Shown here: piece by piece, positions 1 to 11,400 of the stretch
Position numbering within the stretch: position 1 is the first letter of the stretch
Layout of the letters: every line of letters begins with the position of its first letter
NCBI GenBank assembly: GCA_907165065.1
Contig: OU015525.1
Location: 2,053,251-2,117,250 of the forward strand
DNA from: Caprimulgus europaeus
Lineage: Eukaryota > Chordata > Aves > Caprimulgiformes > Caprimulgidae
DNA length: 64,000 nucleotides
Direction of reading: 5' to 3'
Position numbers and translations under genes: made by a program
The notes under the pieces: model-generated
Database searches by the model: none
Told to the model about the DNA's origin: nothing
Seen by the model: the letters and a program-made list of their open reading frames with translations, nothing else

Positions 1-305
1 TGGGCACCACCAAAAGAGCCCGGCCCCATCCATTTGGCCCCCACACTTCAGCTATTGACAGACATGGATCAGATCCCCTCTCAGGCTGCTCCTCTCCAGG
101 TTGAACAGTCCCAGCTCTCTCAGCCTCTCCTCACACAGGAGATGCTCCAGGCCCCTCAGCATCTTTGTGGCCTCCACTGGACTCTCTCCAGAAGATCCCT
201 GTCCCTCTTGCACTGGGGAGCCCAGAACTGGACACAACACTGCAGATGTGGCCTCACCAGGGCAGAGTAGAGGGGCAGGAGAACCTCCCTGGACCTGCTG
301 GTGCC
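1..305 (-). mobile_element. CR1 LINE fragment
   Basis: Antisense to the end of CR1 ORF2 and its 3' part. It matches the copy at about 10395-10690 almost base for base. It runs off the left window edge, so its 3' end is not seen. Confidence 0.85.
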
Positions 306-649
306 ACACTTTTTTTAATGCTCTTTTTGTTGGGAGACTCTAGGGGCATGGCAGGAGGTGCTCCATGGTAGGAGAGAAAGAGGGAAGAGGCAGAGTGGGG
401 AGATGTGCCCCACAGCTCTGCTTTGCACTGATTGCCCCTGGGTGCTGCACAGAAGGACCCTTCCACATGCTGCAGTTTATTTGTCCCTGGTCCCCAGGTT
501 CTGAGCAGGACCCACAGCTCCCAGAGGGTCATGTAGGCTGCTGGCTTGGCTCAGTGGAAAGGAACATCCCTGCCTGGCCCAGCTGCTGCATCCAGCCATG
601 CAGAGTGAGGTCACACCAGCTGGACTTGCTCTGAGCCCTCAAGGATCCC
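306..649. other. intergenic, no gene seen
   Basis: Unique-looking, moderately GC-rich sequence between a CR1 fragment and a minisatellite. Only short open frames lie here, without splice context or recognisable product. Confidence 0.5.
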
Positions 650-1225
650 CACTGAGTACCAAAACCCTGAAATCCCTCATTGCCCCATAGCATGACCCTC
701 TCACCCTGTATCACATCTACCTTGCTCCATAGCACATCCCTGACCCATAACATGACCCTCCACTGACCCATAGCATGAGCCTCTTGCCCCATAGCATGTC
801 TACCTTGCTCCATAGCACAACCCTCTTGCTCCATAGCACAACATCCTTGACCCAGAGTATGACCCTCTTGCTCTATATCATGACCCCAAATTGCTCCATA
901 GCATGACTCTCTTGCCCTGTAGCACATCTACCTTGCTCCATAGCACAACCCTCTTGCTCCACAACATCCTTGACCCACAACATGACCCTCTTGCTCCACA
1001 GTGCAACCTCCTTGTGCTATAGCATGATGTCCTTGCCCAATAGCATGGCCATCTTGCTCCATAGCATGACACATTTGCCTCCTAGCATGATCTTGTTGCT
1101 GCATGGCATGACCTTCCTTCATCACAACATCACCTCCTTGCTTCATAGCATGTCCACCTTGCTCCATAACATGACCTTTCTTCATCACAGCATCATCTCC
1201 TTGCCCCATAGCATGGCTGTTTTGA
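650..1225. repeat. degenerate minisatellite, about 24-bp unit
   Basis: Dozens of imperfect tandem copies of a unit resembling CTTGCTCCATAGCATGACC, with spacing varying between about 21 and 27 bases. Long frames stay open through it on both strands only because the unit lacks stops in those frames. It is not treated as coding. Confidence 0.8.
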
Positions 1226-1610
1226 CCTCATTGCTTGGTGTAGACCCAGACTGGTCTCCCAGTGCATCCTGCAGCCTGCAAAAGTCCTACATCCCTGATC
1301 CTGCCCTCGGTCTCCCATGTTAGTGGAGTTTGTGCTGCAGTGGAAACTTGCCCAACTCTTGTCCCACAGAAAATAGGGTACAAGGGATTGAAGAAGATCC
1401 CCTTTCCATCCCTGTCCTACTGCCAAACTAGGTCCATCCTGGGCCAGGTCTGGCCCAGGCCCACACAGGAGACACTTGCAGGGATGGGAGGTTATCCCCA
1501 GCCACCACTTTTGTCCCTGGGAGGAGGCAGATGAGGATGATGGGTCCTGGAGACAGGCAGATGCCTGGTAGGTCCCTGCTGGTGGTAACTCACCCTCCCT
1601 CCTCTCCCAG

Positions 1611-1685
1611 CTGCACTTTGCCCACCGAGCAGATGCAAGAAGAGCTGCTGACAGGCACCATCAAGGCAATCTGCTACAGCAAGAG
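1611..1685 (+). other. candidate orphan exon, 75 nt
   Basis: A pyrimidine-rich tract ending in CTCTCCCAG precedes 75 bases with two open frames, followed by GTGACT. The length is a multiple of three and joins in phase to the next candidate at 2020. The translated sequence was not recognised. It could be a stray exon of a neighbouring gene or chance. Confidence 0.25.
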
Positions 1686-2019
1686 GTGACTTTGGTGGCA
1701 GCATGTAGATGATTTTGCACAGTCATGTGCATGGAGCTACATGCATGGGGGTAGGTGACAATTCGGGACTGGAACACTGTCCCCCCTTGCACTGGAGTGG
1801 CTTAGGGTGACAAGAGGTGGAGAGCAGGATTCAGCATGTACCAACTCTGCCCTCTAGTGCAATGCTGCCATCTCACATCTCCACCAGCTCCTGAACCTGC
1901 TGGTCTCTCCCCTGCATCTCTCAGCACCTTGACCTGAAGCCCAGCCTTGACCCACCCAATTCTGCTGCCCTGGTGGCTTCACACCCCTCTGGCACAGCCC
2001 CTCTCTTATGGTCTTGCAG

Positions 2020-2118
2020 CTGATGAGCTTCCTAATGTTGTTTGCTACCATGCAAGGCCATGCAGGAGGGCTTCAGCTCCTCCAAGCTGCTGAGGAGCCA
2101 GGGCCAAGAGGGGACCTT
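2020..2118 (+). other. candidate orphan exon, 99 nt
   Basis: An acceptor-like CTCTCTTATGGTCTTGCAG precedes 99 open bases ending in a GTAAAT donor-like site. The frame begins LMSFLMLFATMQG. The length is again a multiple of three, and phase is kept with the 1611-1685 candidate. No family was recognised. Confidence 0.25.
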
Positions 2119-2665
2119 GTAAATCAAGGTGAACACCTTGACAAAACTTCTAGGATCAGCCCAGGGGAGCAAACCCCTCATTGCAGTCCCAGTTGGGCCT
2201 GAGGGACAGTTTGAAGGACCAGGATGGGTGCTCCCAGTACTCCCAGCAAAATTTCACCCCTTCCTTTATGGGGTGGATGGAGCTTGGTAGGAGCTCAGGT
2301 TGCTCTACCCCAAGAGGATGCTCCACCACAATGCTTGGCTTTATGTCTTGCACGCTTGCCCCATAAGGACCTCACAGGATTTATGGTTCAAACAAGGTTT
2401 TTTACCCCCTGCTTGGGAATACACTGGTCTCCAAAGCACCTCAGGGACACTTCTACTCACCCTTGGGTGGTAGCAAGAGTTGAGGGGTGTCAACCTCACT
2501 GGGCAGATGTAGGGTGCCGGTGATGTGAGGAATGGGTGCATTGGATAGGGTGCTGCTGCCCTCCAGTGGGCTCAGCCTGGAAAGGAGGGTGGCTATGGTC
2601 ACCCCGCTCCACATCCAGCACATGGGTGCTCAGGAGGGATGGGATGTGGTGCTGAGGATGACACC

Positions 2666-2692
2666 TTCCATGGGATGGAGTGAGCACTGGAC
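2666..2692 (+). repeat. 27-bp direct repeat flanking a CR1, left copy
   Basis: Begins TTCCATGGGATGGAGTGA and recurs at 3380-3406 with 25 of 27 bases identical, bracketing the CR1 insertion. Confidence 0.75.
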
Positions 2693-3379
2693 TGTTCTCC
2701 ATGAGACCCACCTGGGAGGTCCAAGTGGATGAGAAGCTTGACATGAGCCAGCAGTGTGTGATTGCAGCCCAGAAGGCCAACTGTACCCTGGGCAGCATCA
2801 AAAGAGGGGTGACCAGCAGGGTGAGGGAGGGGATTCTCCCCCTCTACTCTGCCCTTGTGAGGTCCCATCTGCAGTATTGCATCCAGGCCTGGAGCACCCA
2901 ACACAAGAAAGATGTGGAGCTGTTGGAGCAGGTCCAGAGGAGAGCCAGGAAGGTGATCAGAGGGCTGGAGCACCTCTCTGCTGGAGAAAGGTTGAGGGAG
3001 CTGGGCTTGTTGAGCTTGGAGAAGAGAAGACTCCATGGAGATCTCATTGTGGCCTTCCAGTACTTGAAGGGAGCTTTGAAACAGGAGGGAGAGGGACTTT
3101 TGCCATGGGCAGAGAGTGACAGGACAAGGAAAATGGTTTTAACCTAAGAGAGGGGAGGTTTAGGTCAGATCTTAGGAGGAAATTTTTCACCCAGAAGGTG
3201 GTGAGACCCTGGCCCAGGTTGCCCAGAGAAGCTGTGGATGCCCCATCCCTGGAAGTGTTCTCGGCCAGGTTGGATGAGGCTTTGAGCAACCTGGTCTAGT
3301 GGAAGGTGTCCCTGCTGCTGGCAGGGGGGTTGGAACTGGATGAGCTTTAAGGTCCCTTCCAACCCAAACCAGTCTGGGA
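2693..3379 (+). mobile_element. CR1 LINE, 5'-truncated
   Basis: About 690 bp holding the end of CR1 ORF2, with the conserved [15 protein letters not shown] and [14 protein letters not shown] motifs, then the 3' region ending near GGGATTC. Flanked by the 27-bp direct repeats at 2666 and 3380. Confidence 0.9.
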
Positions 3380-3406
3380 TTCCATGGGATGGAGTGAACG
3401 CTGGAC
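3380..3406 (+). repeat. 27-bp direct repeat flanking a CR1, right copy
   Basis: Second copy of the repeat at 2666-2692, directly after the CR1 3' end. It reads as a target-site duplication. Confidence 0.75.
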
Positions 3407-4341
3407 CAGAGACCAAGCAGGCAACAGCATCTCCTGAAATGACCCCAGTGATCTGCTCCTGGCCCAGGACCATTTGAAAGCAGCACCAGATGCTGCTGAA
3501 GGGTCTGACCCCATTCACCAATCTCAAATTCAGTGCATCAGAGAGAGCACCTTGCACTGCTGCAGTGTCCCACCACCAAACCACATTAGGGTCAGTAGCT
3601 TCTCTCCATCTGTTGTCCCCAGGGACAGGGAGGAACATTAATTTGTAGCCAGTGACAGCTCCAGAGGAGCCATTATGGGTTACAGTGCCAATGAGCCATG
3701 AAGTGAGGAGGCAGGAGTGCAGTCAGAGCTCCTGATACCACAGGAACCTTCTCTTCTTCTATCAAGAGAACTGTTGTGTACCTAATGGAGGAGAAAATCA
3801 AAACACCTTCCAACCATGCTAGAAGGGCTGATATATGGGCCAGGAGATGTTTATTATTGAGTGTGAAGCTCCAAGAGGAGGAAAATTCAACCTCAAAGGC
3901 AGGAAATGGGGTTGAAGACCTGTGAGTTTGATGAGGTTTCCTTGATGGGGTTTTCCAGGATGATGGGCACCACTGTTCTCTGTCTCCAGGGCCCTAGAAA
4001 TCAACAAGGGATAAAAATAAACCCTCTTTGCACCTCCTCTCTGGTCATAAGATGCCCCTAAGACCTGCACTAACTGGTCCCAGCCCAGGATGCCCAGACC
4101 CAGGAGCACTGCACGTGGCCTCAGCTCCTGAGCCCACCTGGAGCTCCTCTCCACAGGGACAGAAATCAGAGAGATCTCAAGTTCTTAGTCACTGTAAAGC
4201 TACTTTTGCAATGGTTCTTGTGCTTTCTACCCATGTTGTCCCCCACCATCAGGATCCTACAGGACCCCTCCACTTCTTGGTCCAGATGGAGAAGACAAGC
4301 ATGGAGAGATCCAGCTCTACAGCCTCTCAGCAAGGAGAGAG
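3407..4341. other. intergenic, no gene seen
   Basis: Low-CpG unique sequence with only short unsupported open frames. No recognisable exon, RNA gene or repeat. Confidence 0.5.
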
Positions 4342-5315
4342 TGTGGTGGTTTGACCCACAGTAGGACCATGTGGTCCTGCACTCTCTTCCCCCACCTGGT
4401 GAGACGGGAAGGGAATCACAACAAAGGGGCATGGTTTAGGATGAGGACAGGGACCAGTCACTGACCAGTGATGGTCATGGGCAAAACAGAGTCAACTTGG
4501 GGAAGAAAAATCAATTTAATTCGTTGCAAATCATCTGAGTAGACCAACAACCACATCTGACAGCACCTTCCCCACCCCACCTTTCTTCCCAGGCTCAAAT
4601 CACTTTGCTCCCCATTTCTCTTCCTTCCCCCCCAGCAGCACAGGGAGCAGGGAATGGGGGTTCAGCCCGTTTTCCAATGCCGCTCTTCCAGGCATGAAAG
4701 TCCAGGAACAAGATGTTCCAGAGCAATATTCCCATGGAGTCACAGTCCTCTTTGGGCTCAGCTCCCAACTCCAGTGTGGGGACATCCACAGGCTGCAGAC
4801 TCACCCCGCTGCTCTGGGGGTCCACACCCGCTCTGGCATTGAGCGTCTCTGGGGTCTCAGTTCAGTCGCGCTTACCCTCAGGCTCAGCTCTTCTGCTCCA
4901 GCGTGGAGTCCTCCATGGCCTACACGTGACCATCTGCTCGGCTGTTGAACCCCCATGGGCTGCAGAGACCTCCTTTGCCTTCTCCTACTCTGTGAGGTTA
5001 AACTGGGTGTCTGAGGTTCTGTCCTCCCCCTCCTCCTCCTTCCTCCTGGCAATGAAGCTCTCTCTGTGTTCAGGCCGATGGTCTTTTGTTCAGGTCAATG
5101 GCTTCTCCTCCAGGTTCTCTCCACCTTCTTCTTTTCAGGACAATCCTTCCCCTCACAAATATGGATTTGCAGAGATGTTTCTCTGGTGCTCATTGGCTCA
5201 ACCTGGGCTGGAGGGTCTCCACCTTGGAGCCAGGGGAGCTTTGAAGCTTATCACAAGGTGACCCCTTCCCTCACTACCAAAAACCAGCTCCCCCTACACA
5301 CACAAACCCAACACA
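4342..5315. mobile_element. fossil solo LTR of an avian endogenous retrovirus
   Basis: A roughly 970-bp element starting TGTGGTGGTTTGACC and ending AAACCCAACACA, with TG...CA termini. It resembles a common bird LTR with a GGGCAAAACAGACTCAAC-type segment and repeated CTCCAGCGTGGAGTCCTCCA-type units. Imperfect 5-bp flanks (GAGAG and GGGAG) are compatible with an old target duplication. No internal viral genes are attached. A shortened relative lies at 62088-62938. Family name not resolved. Confidence 0.75.
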
Positions 5316-7839
5316 GGGAGGAAGCTCCAGGCTCCTGCTGATGGAGACATCTGAAAAATACCTCATCATAGGAGGAGGTGATCCTGGCTACGGAGTCATG
5401 AGTTTCCCACATCCTCTGAACGTGGGTGGGAAAAGGAGCTACTGCAGAACAGCTTAGTGTGGGTGGCTTAAAAAGCTTGGTAGGACTTGGAGGTTGGTGA
5501 ACAGGGAAACACCTTAAATGATGAAAATATGTAAAATAAAAAAGTCAGATGCCATTTTAACCCTGGCTTGGTAGGCAGAAGATGAAGAAGCTTCCCACCA
5601 CCATTTTAGATATTAATCCAATGTTGAAAGCACTGACCCTGGTTCCTTCCCATCTAAGGGGTTTTAGACCCACCTCTGTGTCTCTGAAGAGGAGATACTC
5701 TCTCCTTTAACATCCTACGGGGTGTGTTGAGATGCATGATCCAGCCCCAAAACCATGGGCTTGGTCACCTTCCCAAGGTGGTGGGGAGGTGGGGTCCACT
5801 GAAACACAGACCCCCAAGGGAAATTAAAGGGTTGGGTCCCCTGTCAAGGCTTTGCTGTTCATCAGCTACCAACAAGCTCCTCCAGCACAAGTGATATCTT
5901 TGTTCCCATTAATGTGCTCTTCTAAAAACAAGGGGTTTGGAAACCCTTGTTGGAAATCTCCTTGGAAAGCCAAAACCAGCAGATCAAAACATGTGGTGTG
6001 AAGCCAAGATGACTCTTTTGAATGGTTTCCCTTTTTTTGTTTGTTTGTTTTCTGGAGAAAAGCCCCCCCAAGGGATCCAAACTGATCCCCACTCCCCACC
6101 TCCTGCATTACCACCATGAAATAACTCATGTGACAAAGCCACCAGTTCCCATTCCACCATGCTGGATATGGAGACAATGCCTCATCAAGTGCTGTTGGGT
6201 CAATCTAGATGCTTAGGAGCTTGATTTGCTTTGCATCAGGCCATACTAGAGAGTCAAATGATTTCTCCCAACCTCAAGAGCTCCAGATTTATGTGAAAAT
6301 AACCCAAAACAGACCCACTTGGAAGCCCAACCATGGCTGGTAAACCAAGTCCCACCTGTAACTGGCAATGGAGATACAAAGTGTTTTTGAATCAGTGCTT
6401 TTTTAATCCATGTACAAATTAAAAACCACAAAACCAAACCAAACCACTGGTGTTAGGGAAATTATCCAACTCACACAAAACACAACCCCTCCACTGAGGG
6501 AGGAGTTGAGTGATGCAAGTGGCAACGCGATGCGCAGCCTCGCCGCTTGGTCCACGCTTCTTCTAAATCCATCTCCAGCTTGGAGATGTCCACGTTGGCA
6601 ACACATTTAAGGATTTGGGGTGGGGGAAAGATGTTGCCAGGGTGTTTTAATGGGCAAAGTGTTGTTTTTTTTCCTGTCAACCAACCCCTTTTCTAACCAC
6701 TCCAAGCAGCTGGTAAGATTACACAGCAAAGCTGACTGCACCAGATGGCCTCGTGGTGGCAGCCGGCTCCATAATCCGGTCTGATGATGTCTCGATCTAC
6801 AAAGAGGCCTCTTGGTCAATAACACAGAGTTAAAAGCCCTCCTTTAGTTCTCTTTAAATAAAATTAGGGCTGAAAACTTGGCACGTGGGCATTGAGCCAC
6901 CTAGAAGAAGTCACGGGACAACCACGGGGACGATCACGCGACGACATCCCGCGTTCCCTTCGTTAAACTACCGCTAGAAATTCGTCACGCCTTTAAAAGT
7001 ACAAAAATACAATTGCATCTCTGAAGGGTATTTTATACCTACACCAAGATCATCCAAGCACTGAAGATCAGACAGCTCTTTAGCCTTCAGAAAAAAAATA
7101 ATGCACGAGGCAGAAATGGGATGGAGGAAAAATTTGGCCAATATATCTAAGAGTCGGCCCAGCATTTCCAGTACAATTACCAAGATGGATGTATCCATCA
7201 GCCCAGCTCTGGTACAAATGCTGACAGCACAGTGTTAGGGTATTAACAACATGTGCAAGATCCAATACTAGCACAAATTTAGTAGTTTAATAATCTGGAG
7301 GAGCTATCTTCTTGGAATTTTAATCTCATACCAAGAAAAAAAACAACCCCAACAAGGCTCTTAGCTATTAATCTACTCATATATTTAGGGCAATCCACCT
7401 CTACTGATTAAAAAAAGCAAGACAACAAATGCACATTAAGTCCCTTTTCTTCCAAAGCAACCAACTGTGCAGCTGGGCTGTGTTTGCTTGGGCCAACGTG
7501 GGTGTCCATTAAAAAAACAACCCCAAAAAACCTCAACAAACCAACCAAAAAGCACTAAAAAATAATCAAACCCATCCTAATTTAAACCCATTTCACTGGG
7601 ACATCCCTAACTGGTACCGTGGCAGAGATGTACAACCCAGTGCTGCTTGGGCAGGTCTGTGTTGGACCCCATGATGGGGTCATCACAAGTCATTGATGCC
7701 TACACTATCTCCTCTCCTGAAAAAGGGGAGTTGAAGGTGACCTCCAGCTGGAGTTGCTGAACAATTCAGCTCTGCCACAGCTCTTGGTGAGTGGTGGCAG
7801 CAGTGTCATCTTCTGTCTTACAGAGAAAGCCTAGGAGAC
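5316..7839. other. intergenic region downstream of RHPN1
   Basis: No confident gene. It contains CpG-rich patches at about 6520-6600 and 6880-6990 in otherwise CpG-poor sequence, plus A-rich stretches near 7330 and 7510. Part could belong to a long RHPN1 3' UTR, since an ATTAAA-type signal for the minus strand occurs near 7283. Confidence 0.4.
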
Positions 7840-8244
7840 GCTAAAGAAGGTTACAGCTTTTGCTTTAATGGCTGGGGCTTGGTTGGTTGCTCCTCACACT
7901 GAGTAGAAGACACAAACCAGTCCCTGCTTTAGACTGAAGCACAGCTCCCCCCCAACCCCTTAAGAGCAAACAAAAAAAAATATTAAAAATGAAGAATAAC
8001 TCAGTGTTTCCCACATCATTGAGCTGAGGATCATTTAACACAGGAGATGGAGGAGTCTGGTGCTGTGCATCGCTCGCCTCTTTGGAGAGGATCCGACCAG
8101 CGGCGCGTCCCTGGCACAGGGGAGGTTCCTTGTAGCACTGACACCAACACAGCCTGGACAGGCCACCGGTGCTTGCAAGGGTTCATGGGGTGGGTAGCCA
8201 GCCCCAGAGCTCATGGGACATGAACTAGCACAGTGGTCACATCA
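7840..8244 (-). other. RHPN1: possible RHPN1 3' UTR
   Basis: Non-coding sequence directly after the RHPN1 stop codon. A minus-strand ATTAAA at 7864-7869 could be a polyadenylation signal. No canonical AATAAA on the minus strand was noticed nearby, so the transcript end is uncertain. Confidence 0.35.
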
Positions 8245-8436
8245 TTACATGGCCTCGTTGTCTCCCACCGCAGTGAAGGGGACACCGTAGGTGCTCTTCT
8301 TGCTCCGCTTGCTCTTCTTGCTCCAGACCAAGAGCGTGCTGGCGCCTTTGCTGTTCATCAAGCTCTTCCGGTTGTTCTCCTTGTTGCTCTTCAGCAGCCC
8401 ACTGCCTGAGGACATCGCTGTTGTCTTCTTGTCTGC
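8245..8436 (-). CDS. RHPN1: RHPN1 coding exon 15 (last)
   Basis: Acceptor CAAACAG precedes 63 codons plus TAA. It encodes the Ser/Lys-rich C-terminal tail, including [15 protein letters not shown], after the PDZ domain. Phase 0 with exon 14. Confidence 0.9.
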   Translation of the reverse strand, partial: ADKKTTAMSSGSGLLKSNKENNRKSLMNSKGASTLLVWSKKSKRSKKSTYGVPFTAVGDNEAM

Positions 8437-11400
8437 CTGTTTGGGAAGAGGAGTGGAGAGAGGTGTGATAGTTTCACTGGGTTAGTCCTCAGCCAGCAGC
8501 CAACACAGGCGTTCACTCACTTTCCCCGCCACCCCCAGGGGATAGGGGAGAGGACTGGGGGGACAAGGACAAGGAGGTTTGTAGGGTGAGATAAGAACAG
8601 TTTAATAATCGAAATAAAATTATTTCTTTCTATAATTCCACTGGGAATGGACTTTTTATAAGGGTAGTTAATGACAGAACAAGAGGTGATGGCTCTAAAC
8701 TGAAAGAGGGCTTTAGATTAGATATTAGGAAGAAATTCTTTGGTGTGAGGGTGGTGAGACCCTGGCCCAGGTTGCCCAGAGAAGCTGTGGCTGCTCCTCC
8801 CTGGAAGTATTGAAGGCCAGGTTGGATGAGGCTTTGAGCAACTTGGTCTAGTGGAAGGTGTCCCTGCTGCTGGCAGGGGGGTTGGAACTGGATGATCTTT
8901 TAGGTCCCTTCCAACCCAAACCAGTCTGGGATTCTGTGATTCTAAAAGAAAACCTTTTTTAAAAAAATACTAAAATTAAAATAGGAGTGATAATGATGGC
9001 AGTAATAAAATATGCAAATGAGTGACACTCAGTGCCATTGCTCACCACCCGCTGACCAAGCCCAGCCCATTCCCAGATAACGATCCTGGAGGAGCAACAA
9101 CCCTGAACCAAAATCTCAGTCTTGGAAAGAGCGAGAGCCCGAGTGAAAGCCAGAGACAATCCCCCCTTTCCGTTCAGCCCTGGATAAAAGACTAAACATG
9201 GTGTGATATGATCTGGAATATTCCATTGGCACATCCAAATGCCAGTTTGGGGTTTGCTATTCACTGCACTTCTCCCTCCCAGTCCTAATGCAGCTGTGAA
9301 CCAGCCCAACACGGTGGGGTTGAGCTCCAGCAGCAATTAATAACACCAGCACTGTTATCAACATTCCTCTCATAACAGTCTTACACTGAAACTAAAACCC
9401 AGCTATTTAATTACTAAGAAGACAATTAACCCTATCCTAGCACAACCAGGACAGAGGGGTGTGAAGCCAGGGCAACACCTGGGCTGCAGACATGATGCCC
9501 AGCTTCAGCCCTGCACCTCCAAGCCTGAGAGCAAGACACTGGGGAACCTGTTCTACATTTCCCACCTAAGGCTTGGGATGTGACTTACGGCTTTCGGTCC
9601 CTCCGAGCCCTGCAGGGTTATCACACCGATCTCCACTCCTTCCTTCCCAGTGCTCTTCAGCAGCTGCACCACCTCAGCGTGCTTGGACCACTTGCAGTCC
9701 TTGCCATTCACTGAGATGATGTAGTCTCCTTCCTTCAGCCCAGCTTCCTGTGGTGGAAGAGAGAAGATGAACGTGTTTGAGCTCATGGGTGCCACTGCAT
9801 GAGGTCTGCTTGGTGTCCACCTCACTCTACAGGTCCCAGTCCTGCAGAGATATGGACCACAGGGATGGTTAGGGTCCACCTGCTACCTTACACTACAAGA
9901 CAGTTGATGTCTTCATCATCCTAAAGATTTTACATCTGCTTTGCAGCATGCAGACAAGAGTGGGATACTCTACAGACTAAGGATCATCTCCTCTGCAGCT
10001 GCTGGAGGTGGCCACGCTTGACATCCAGCATGCTATGAACTCCCAGCCTTGTGATTTTTTGCAGCCTTGTAAAAAGTGCATCCAGCTCTGACTTTTTGAT
10101 GGCTGACACACCAGAAAGCTGTGCTGCCATTCAATCAGACCTGGACACACTGGAGAGTTGGGTGGAAAGGAACCTGATGAGGTTCAACAAGAGCAAGTGC
10201 AGAGTCCTTCACCTGGGGAGGAACAACCCCAGGCACCAGGACAGGTTGGGGCTGACCTGCTGGAGAGGAGCTCTGAGGAAAAGGACCTGGGTGTGCTGGT
10301 GGACAGCAGGTTGGCCATGAGCCAGTAGTGTGGCCTTGTGGCCAGGAAGGCCAACAGTGTCCTGGGGTGCATTAAAAAGAGCGTGGCCAGCAGGTCAAGG
10401 GAGGTTCTCCTTCCCCTCTACTCTGCCCTGGTGAGGCTGCATCTGGAGTGTTGTGTCCAGTTCTGGGCTCCTCAGTGCAAGAGGGACAGGGATCTTCTGG
10501 AGAGAGTCCAGTGGAGGCCACAAAGATGATGAGGAGCCTGGAGCATCTCCTGTGTGAGGAGAGGCTGAGAGAGCTGGGACTGTTCAGCCTGGAGAAGAGC
10601 AGCCTGAGAGGGGATCTGATCAATGTCTATAAATATCTGAAATGTGGGGGCCAGATGGGTGGGGCTGGGCTCTTTTGGTGGTGACTGGTGACAGGACAAG
10701 GGCAATGGGCACAAACTGGAACACCAGAAGTTCCAGACAAACTTAAGGAAAAACTTCTTCCCTGTGAGGGTGCCGGAGCCCTGGGCCAGGCTGCCCAGAG
10801 AGGGTGTGGAGTCTCCATCTCTGGAGATGTTCAAACCCACCTGGACACTTTCCTGTGCAACCTGGTGTAGGGAACCTGCTTTGGCAGGGGGGTTGGACTG
10901 GATGAACTCCTGAGGTCCCTTCCAACCCCCACCATGCTGTGATTCAGTAAAGGTCAAATGTTGCAGGTTTGCAGAAAAAAATATAAAAATTATTGCCTGC
11001 AAGCCTTGATCCTTGAGAAAACCGAGCAGGCTCAGCAAGGTTCTTTGCACACCCCTCATCCATCAAGGCATCAACAAGGCTTCTGACATCCTTGAAGGAA
11101 AGCACATGCCAGCTTGAGGCTGTGGGGACAGCATCAGAACTGGGAGCAACTCAGCTAGGACATGCCAGACCAGCTGCAATGGAGGTTTAGAAACTTGTCC
11201 ACACAGAGACACCCACATTTCAATGTCTATCTGGAGATTAATCCCATCCCAGCTGAGTGCAATTAATATTAGTAGCCCAGCAGACACATCTGTGGTCTAG
11301 ATATGGACCATATGTGGTTTTTAAGAAGATTTTAGATTCCCAAAAGGGATATGATCCTGCTGCTAAGCAGTGTGTTGTTACAGAGATGCTGGGCTCTGGA

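Noticed and set aside
970-1323. 117-codon His/Ser/Leu-rich frame
   Set aside because: Most of it is the stop-free 24-bp minisatellite. No transcript features or homology.
4713-5261. A 182-codon open frame
   Set aside because: It lies inside the LTR fossil, and a similar frame recurs in the related copy at 62.2-62.8 kb. There is no host gene evidence.
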